A stretch of DNA of 64,000 bases from Acidobacteriota bacterium. Lineage in GTDB: Bacteria; Acidobacteriota; Vicinamibacteria; Vicinamibacterales; CAVVIG01. Shown here piece by piece: positions 59,491-64,000 of the stretch; position 1 is the stretch's first letter, and the number at the start of each line of letters is the position of its first letter. The stretch is taken from positions 62,001-126,000 of the forward strand of contig JAFDVO010000022.1 in NCBI GenBank assembly GCA_018268955.1. The letters are read 5' to 3'. The notes beneath the pieces were generated by a model. That model saw only the letters and a list, made by a program, of their open reading frames with translations. It ran no database searches and was not told the origin of the DNA. The translations under genes were made by a program, and so were the position numbers.

Positions 59491-59540
59491 GGCTCTAGGC
59501 TCTGGGCTTCAGGCTTCGGGCGCCTCGGCTTCGGGCCTCC
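59491..59540. repeat. Heptamer array (GGCTTCG family)
   Basis: Seven units in a row: GGCTCTA, GGCTCTG, GGCTTCA, GGCTTCG, GGCGCCTC, GGCTTCG and GGCCTCC. It ends 3 bp from the aroC stop and lies before def, both reverse strand. The same unit family occurs at 34187-34210. Confidence 0.8.
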
Positions 59541-59543
59541 GAT

Positions 59544-60758
59544 TCATGCCTTCTCGTGCGTGAAGCGCGCCGCGGTACGGGCGCGGTAGCGGGCGAGGTT
59601 GTCGAGGATTTCGGGCATCGAGTCGCCGCCGAACTTCTCGAGCATTGCATCCGCAAGGACAATCGCGACCATGGCCTCGCCGACGACGGCCGCGGCGGTC
59701 ACCGCACACGTGTCGCTGCGTTCGATGGCTGCCGGGCTGAGCTGCAGCGTGTTCAGGTCGACGGAGCGGAGCGGCTTCATCAGCGTCGCGATCGGCTTCA
59801 TGTAGCCGGTGACGCGCAGGTCCTCGCCGTTGGTGATGCCCGCCTCGAGGCCGCCCGCGTTGTTCGTCGGACGCGATACGGGCACTTCTGGGTGCGTCGT
59901 CGTGCCAGTGAGCGGGAGGATCTCATCGTGGATCTTCGAGCCGGGCAGGTCCGCGACGCGTGGGCCGATACCGATGCCCACACCCTTGATCGCCTGGATG
60001 GACATCAACGCCTGTGCGAGGCGCCCATCGAGCTTCCGGTCCCACTGGACGTGGCTGCCGAGACCGACCGGCAGCCCGCGCACGATCACCTCGAAGCTGC
60101 CGCCGACCGTGTCTCCGGCTTCTTTCGCCGCATCGATGACCTTCTTCATCGCGGTCTCGACCTCTCGGCTGACGCAGTGCAGCTCGGAGTCGTCGGGGAT
60201 CGCCTGCACGTCTTCGAACGTCACCGCCAGCGGGGTGCCGATCGAGGCCGAGCCGATGTTGATCACGTGGCTCACGATGACGACGCCCAGCTGCTCGAGG
60301 AACTGCCGGCAGATGGTGCCGACCGCGACGCGTGAGGCGGTCTCGCGTGCGCTGGCGCGCTCGAGCACGTTGCGGATGTCCGTGTGGTCGTACTTCACGA
60401 CGCCGGCGAGGTCCACGTGGCCGGGGCGGGGGCGTGTCACGGTGGGGCGGTCGTGGCCCGGCGTCTCCTCGGTCGGCGGCGCTTCCACCGCCATGGTGCG
60501 CTGCCAGTTCTCCCAGTCCTTGTTGGGAATCATCAGGGCGATCGGGGCACCAGTCGTGACGCCGTGGCGCACGCCGCTGATGGCATCCGCGCGGTCCGAT
60601 TCGATGACCATGCGGCGGCCGCGTCCGTAGCCGCCCTGGCGGCGTCGCAGTTCCGCGGTCAGCGCGGTGAAGTCGATCGTGAGGCCCGAGGGGATCCCTT
60701 CGAGGATGGTGACGAGCGCGCGGCCATGGGACTCGCCGGCGGTGAGAAATCGCAGCAT
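59544..60758 (-). CDS. aroC: Chorismate synthase
   Basis: 404 residues, long end of the normal range. It makes chorismate from EPSP using reduced FMN. Motifs: FLTAGESHGRALVTILEGIP (first signature), RRRQGGYGRGRRM, RHGVTTGAPIALMIPNKDW, RPGHVDLAGVVKYDH and RASARETASRVAVG. ATG 60758; a TAAAAT box lies 9 bp upstream, with no Shine-Dalgarno. It heads the reverse operon that continues with def and fmt, although the repeat array between them may separate the units. Confidence 0.95.
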   Translation of the reverse strand: MLRFLTAGESHGRALVTILEGIPSGLTIDFTALTAELRRRQGGYGRGRRMVIESDRADAISGVRHGVTTGAPIALMIPNKDWENWQRTMAVEAPPTEETPGHDRPTVTRPRPGHVDLAGVVKYDHTDIRNVLERASARETASRVAVGTICRQFLEQLGVVIVSHVINIGSASIGTPLAVTFEDVQAIPDDSELHCVSREVETAMKKVIDAAKEAGDTVGGSFEVIVRGLPVGLGSHVQWDRKLDGRLAQALMSIQAIKGVGIGIGPRVADLPGSKIHDEILPLTGTTTHPEVPVSRPTNNAGGLEAGITNGEDLRVTGYMKPIATLMKPLRSVDLNTLQLSPAAIERSDTCAVTAAAVVGEAMVAIVLADAMLEKFGGDSMPEILDNLARYRARTAARFTHEKA

Positions 60759-60767
60759 GTGCGCATC

Positions 60768-60773
60768 ATTTTA
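60768..60773 (-). promoter_or_regulatory. TAAAAT box 9 bp before the aroC ATG
   Basis: On the reverse strand TAAAAT precedes ATG 60758 by 9 bp, without a Shine-Dalgarno. It fits the leaderless pattern seen at several other genes of the window. Confidence 0.4.
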
Positions 60774-60877
60774 TCCGAAATATCTGCGCGGTCCCGGCGC
60801 GCGGCGATGCGTTTTCCTTGGCAAAACAGCAGGGCCGTAATCTTGCACGACAGCAGGCCGCCAACAGGAGGTCGTGC

Positions 60878-63800
60878 GTGCAGCTCGTGGCAGATCGTTT
60901 CGTCGTGTACGGCGAGCAGCGGGTCGTGGACCTTGCGACCGGTGCACCCGTGACGCTCATCACATCGACAGCCGGAGGCCCCCGCGACCAGGCCGCATGG
61001 GCCGAGCGGTGCGCGTGGTGGGCGCGGGTGGAGCATCGATCCGTGGCTCCGCTCGTGGACTTCGGTGTCGTGGGGGAATCGCACCGTTTCGAAGCGTGGG
61101 CGGGGGAGCACGCCCCATCGCCTCGAGCCATCGAACAGGCGCACGTGCCCGCGTTGCGGTTTCTCGCAGGGGTTGGCCGGACGATCGGCTCCCGGGAGCG
61201 GTGGCAGGGGGCATCCTGCGACGGCCGGCTCGTGCTCGTGCCGGCACCGGACGCGGGGTTCGAGCCGGTTCCACGCGATGGGAGCGCAGACGTGCGCGTC
61301 GCGAGCCATGCACCTGAGGACGACCCCAGCGATTGCCGCGCCATCGGTATCGTGCACGCCTCCGAGGCCGGACTGGCGGTGTTTGCGGACATCCTCGGCG
61401 CAGGCGCGGTGCCAGGTGTGCCCGCATTCTCCGTCTGGTTCCCGCAGGGCGCAGACACCACGCGCGCTGTTCTGGTGATGGCACGCGTCGCGCGGCTCGC
61501 CGGGTACGTTCCCGTCGATGTGTCGCTGTTTCACGACGAGGTGCGCGCGCTGGTCGATGGTCGCAGCCTCGTCCTGCTGGCGAGGGCAGAACCAGAGGTC
61601 GGGTGGCGAGCGCTGCTGCACGCGACCTGGCGCCGTGCACGCCCGCATCTCGTCTGCTTCGTGGGCGGGCACGCCGTACCGCGCGTGCACACGCTCTCGC
61701 CGCCTCGCGTCAGCGAGGAGGCGCTCGTCGCCCTCGTCCAGCCCCACACAGCCAGACGGCAACTGGGGCGAGCGATTGCGACCGCAGCACGACGTGCACA
61801 AGGCGACATCGGCCGTTTCGGACGGCTCCTGCTGGACGATGGCGTGTCGGGGAGGAGCGTGTCGGCGCATGTGGCCTTGGCTGGTGCGCGCGGCGCGTCG
61901 AGGGCGGCTGAAGGAACAGGGGGAAGGGTGACGATGGCATGCGTGGCGCGAACGGGACTCACGGAACGCGCATGGCCCGCACCGGGTGAGGTCGCCCGGC
62001 TGCGCAGGCAAGCCGAGACAGTGCGGTCGCTGATGAGGGCCGGGCGCCGCCAACCAGGCGAGCGGCTTGCGCGACAGGTCATGCACGGGGCGGCTCGTCG
62101 CGGTGAGTGGCGCCTTGCGGTGGAGTGTGCGTGCCTTCTGGGAGCGTCGCTGCGCCGCTCGGGGCGGTGTACTGCGGCGTTCCAGGTCGTCGAACCGGCG
62201 CGCACGTGGGCGGAGGCGTGTGAGGACCTGACAATCGCGCAGCAACTGGGTCTGCTCTGGGCCGAACTGCTCATCGACCAGGCGCGTCTCGACGACGCTC
62301 ACACCTGCCTTGAACGCCTTCGGGTCGTTGCGGACAGCACCGGCAGCGAGTGGCACCTGCCCATCGCCCTCGCGCTCGTCCGCTGCCTGACGTGGCAAGG
62401 CCGGTTCCTCGATGCCTGGCACCAGATCGGTGTCATCGAGGCACGCCTCGCCGGGAAGCACGAGGGTGGGTCCCGGATCGCGGTGGCCCGGGCCATGGTG
62501 GCGATCGGCCGCGGCCGTGCGGCCGACGCGATCGGTCACGCTGCGTTGGCGCGGGAGCGTGCGATGGCCGCACCGGATCCGGAGGACCGTGCGGAGGCGC
62601 TGGAGGCGTGCGTGTGGGCCCAGCTCGCGGCCGGGGATGCCGGCGAAGCATGGGCGCTCGGGCAGCGCGCCGCCGCCGAGGTGGGGCAGGCCCATCATCC
62701 GATGCTCCGCTGGCGAATTCAGTGTGCATCCGCGGAGGCCGCGCGACGTCTGGGGCGTCGGGAGCGGGCCGCCACGTTCCTGCGGCGGTACGCGCGAGTG
62801 CCTGACGCGTTGCTGCCCCGACTGAGCCGCGTGCGGCTCGATCTGCTGCGTGACCTGCTGACTGCGCCGGACGACCGGGGCGCCATCGAGCGGCGCGCGG
62901 AGACGTGCGGTCTGCCGGGTCTGGTGCTCTTCGCACCGCCACAGCAGACCGCGACGGGCGCTGCCGACCCCGAGGATGTGATCGGCCTGCTGCAGTGTTG
63001 TGAGGCGGCTGAGGACGAGCGGGTGGTGCTGGCGAAGGTCGCGGGACGATTACGCGGACGCCTGAACGCGATCGGCGTGAGCATCTTCGGCGTGGAACAC
63101 GGCCAGTGCACGATCGTCGCGAGCGACGGGGCGCGCGCAGACACCGCCGCTGCTGCGCGTGTGAAGACGGCCGGGCAGCTCGTGCTGCCACACTCGGACC
63201 GCGAGCGGGCCCACGGCGGAGTGCCCGTGCGGTATGCCGGCACCATCGTCGGCGTGCTCGTGGCCACGTGGCCACCGGGCGGGCGGTGGATCGGCAGCGA
63301 CGTATCGCTCCTCCTTTCCACAGCGGCAGCCGTTGCTGGTCCCGCGGTGGCGGGCCTTCTCGCCCGTCGCGAGGCGGAGCGCGGCGTCCGGGCCTCAGAG
63401 CTGATTGGGATCAGCCGCGCCGCAGCGGAGCTGCGCTCGGCCACCGACAGCGCGTCGTCCGCGCCGTTCCCCGTGCTGATCGAAGGCGAGAGCGGCGCGG
63501 GGAAGGAACTGGTCGCACGCCTGTTGCACAAGCGTGGGCCCCGCCGCGACCGTCCGTTCTGCACATTGAACTGCGCGGCGCTGCCGGACGACCTCGTCGA
63601 GTCCGAGCTGTTCGGCCACGCACGGGGCGCGTTCACGGGCGCTGCGGCCGATCGGCGCGGCGTGTTCGAGGACGCGCACGGCGGCACGTTGTTCCTCGAC
63701 GAGATCGGCGAGCTCTCGCTGCGCGCCCAGGCCAAGCTGCTGCGTGCGATTCAGGAGGGCGAGATTCGGCGGGTTGGCGAGAACCAGAGCCGACGCGTGG

Positions 63801-64000
63801 ACGTGCGTCTGGTGACTGCGACCAACCGGGACCTCCGCGGCGAGGCCGCAGCGGGACGCTTCCGGCACGACCTCCTCTACCGCCTCGACGTCATCCGGAT
63901 TGTCGTGCCGCCGCTGCGCGACCGGCGGGAAGACATCCCGGTGCTCGCCGAGCACATCTGGCGCGAGGCGGCCGGTCGCGTCGGCAGCCACGCCATGCTG
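60878..64000 (+). CDS. Large sigma-54-dependent activator with kinase-like and GAF-like regions, 3' end outside window
   Basis: 1041 codons are visible and open at the window edge. GTG 60878 has AGGAGG 6 bp upstream. Residues 1-90 resemble the N-lobe of a Ser/Thr kinase without catalytic residues ([20 protein letters not shown]). The middle (about 370-680) is helical, TPR-like; about 690-850 looks like a GAF domain. Then a sigma-54 AAA+ domain: GESGAGKE near 870-877, [16 protein letters not shown] with the GAFTGA loop that contacts sigma-54, [34 protein letters not shown]-binding helix-turn-helix would follow. It regulates unknown targets and is divergent from aroC. Confidence 0.85.
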   Translation, partial: MQLVADRFVVYGEQRVVDLATGAPVTLITSTAGGPRDQAAWAERCAWWARVEHRSVAPLVDFGVVGESHRFEAWAGEHAPSPRAIEQAHVPALRFLAGVGRTIGSRERWQGASCDGRLVLVPAPDAGFEPVPRDGSADVRVASHAPEDDPSDCRAIGIVHASEAGLAVFADILGAGAVPGVPAFSVWFPQGADTTRAVLVMARVARLAGYVPVDVSLFHDEVRALVDGRSLVLLARAEPEVGWRALLHATWRRARPHLVCFVGGHAVPRVHTLSPPRVSEEALVALVQPHTARRQLGRAIATAARRAQGDIGRFGRLLLDDGVSGRSVSAHVALAGARGASRAAEGTGGRVTMACVARTGLTERAWPAPGEVARLRRQAETVRSLMRAGRRQPGERLARQVMHGAARRGEWRLAVECACLLGASLRRSGRCTAAFQVVEPARTWAEACEDLTIAQQLGLLWAELLIDQARLDDAHTCLERLRVVADSTGSEWHLPIALALVRCLTWQGRFLDAWHQIGVIEARLAGKHEGGSRIAVARAMVAIGRGRAADAIGHAALARERAMAAPDPEDRAEALEACVWAQLAAGDAGEAWALGQRAAAEVGQAHHPMLRWRIQCASAEAARRLGRRERAATFLRRYARVPDALLPRLSRVRLDLLRDLLTAPDDRGAIERRAETCGLPGLVLFAPPQQTATGAADPEDVIGLLQCCEAAEDERVVLAKVAGRLRGRLNAIGVSIFGVEHGQCTIVASDGARADTAAAARVKTAGQLVLPHSDRERAHGGVPVRYAGTIVGVLVATWPPGGRWIGSDVSLLLSTAAAVAGPAVAGLLARREAERGVRASELIGISRAAAELRSATDSASSAPFPVLIEGESGAGKELVARLLHKRGPRRDRPFCTLNCAALPDDLVESELFGHARGAFTGAAADRRGVFEDAHGGTLFLDEIGELSLRAQAKLLRAIQEGEIRRVGENQSRRVDVRLVTATNRDLRGEAAAGRFRHDLLYRLDVIRIVVPPLRDRREDIPVLAEHIWREAAGRVGSHAML

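Noticed and set aside
60659..62698. Reverse open frame of 679 codons upstream of aroC
   Set aside because: It runs antisense to the sigma-54 activator and its sequence has no recognisable domain; the forward frame from 60878 has a strong ribosome binding site and AAA+ motifs.

Overview
The window looks like chromosomal DNA of a GC-rich (roughly two thirds G+C by eye), Gram-negative, probably soil-type bacterium. My best guess is an Acidobacteriota of the Vicinamibacteria kind. This is inference from gene content: a DUF5916-type outer-membrane protein with an N-terminal CBM9-like domain, an ECF sigma factor of the acidobacterial Sig-70_X6 kind, a DUF4136 lipoprotein, a Ser/Thr kinase with a membrane tail, a Thermus-type isocitrate dehydrogenase and BamD. 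No rRNA is present to settle it.

Layout. 1-8.95 kb (reverse): lipoprotein fragment, Zn alcohol dehydrogenase, zinc-ribbon protein, membrane acyltransferase, RapA-type helicase, RibD-like deaminase, Ser/Gly/Thr-rich exported protein, MOSC protein, inositol-phosphatase-like enzyme. 9-14.4 kb: exported methyltransferase, then a reverse regulatory cluster (ECF sigma factor, two exported proteins, a frameshifted Ser/Thr kinase). 14.8-19 kb (forward): c-type cytochrome, ABC exporter, PCMT-like methyltransferase, HAD phosphatase, then tRNA-Val. 19-24.2 kb is rich in nucleotide salvage: upp, hpt, an exported adenosine-type deaminase, and an rpiB-deoC pair with N-terminal extensions like those of microcompartment enzymes. 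24.3-34 kb: KdpDE-like two-component system, RluB, winged-helix regulator divergent from icd, a carbonic-anhydrase-like protein with a changed active site, two PilZ proteins, a SagB-type oxidoreductase. 34.2-38.1 kb: single-chain purL. 38.3-44.2 kb: a six-gene redox operon (membrane cytochrome-like protein, NasA/NarB-like molybdoenzyme, four-cluster ferredoxin, Rieske protein, small membrane protein, TehA/SLAC1 channel). 44.3-49.6 kb: DUF5916 barrel, small proteins, DsrE protein, and two small-partner/nucleotidyltransferase pairs flanking tRNA-Gly. 49.7-60.8 kb: phosphomannomutase and sugar nucleotidyltransferase, pgsA, then a tightly overlapped reverse operon def-fmt-rsmB-PASTA-rpe-thioesterase-epimerase-bamD below aroC. 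From 60.88 kb to the edge runs a large sigma-54 activator open at its 3' end.

Two genome-wide habits are visible. First, many intergenic gaps hold degenerate tandem arrays of 7-9 bp units, several starting within a few bases of a stop codon and some having an inverted half. Second, several genes lack a Shine-Dalgarno but carry a TANNNT hexamer 6-9 bp before the start codon, as expected for leaderless mRNAs.
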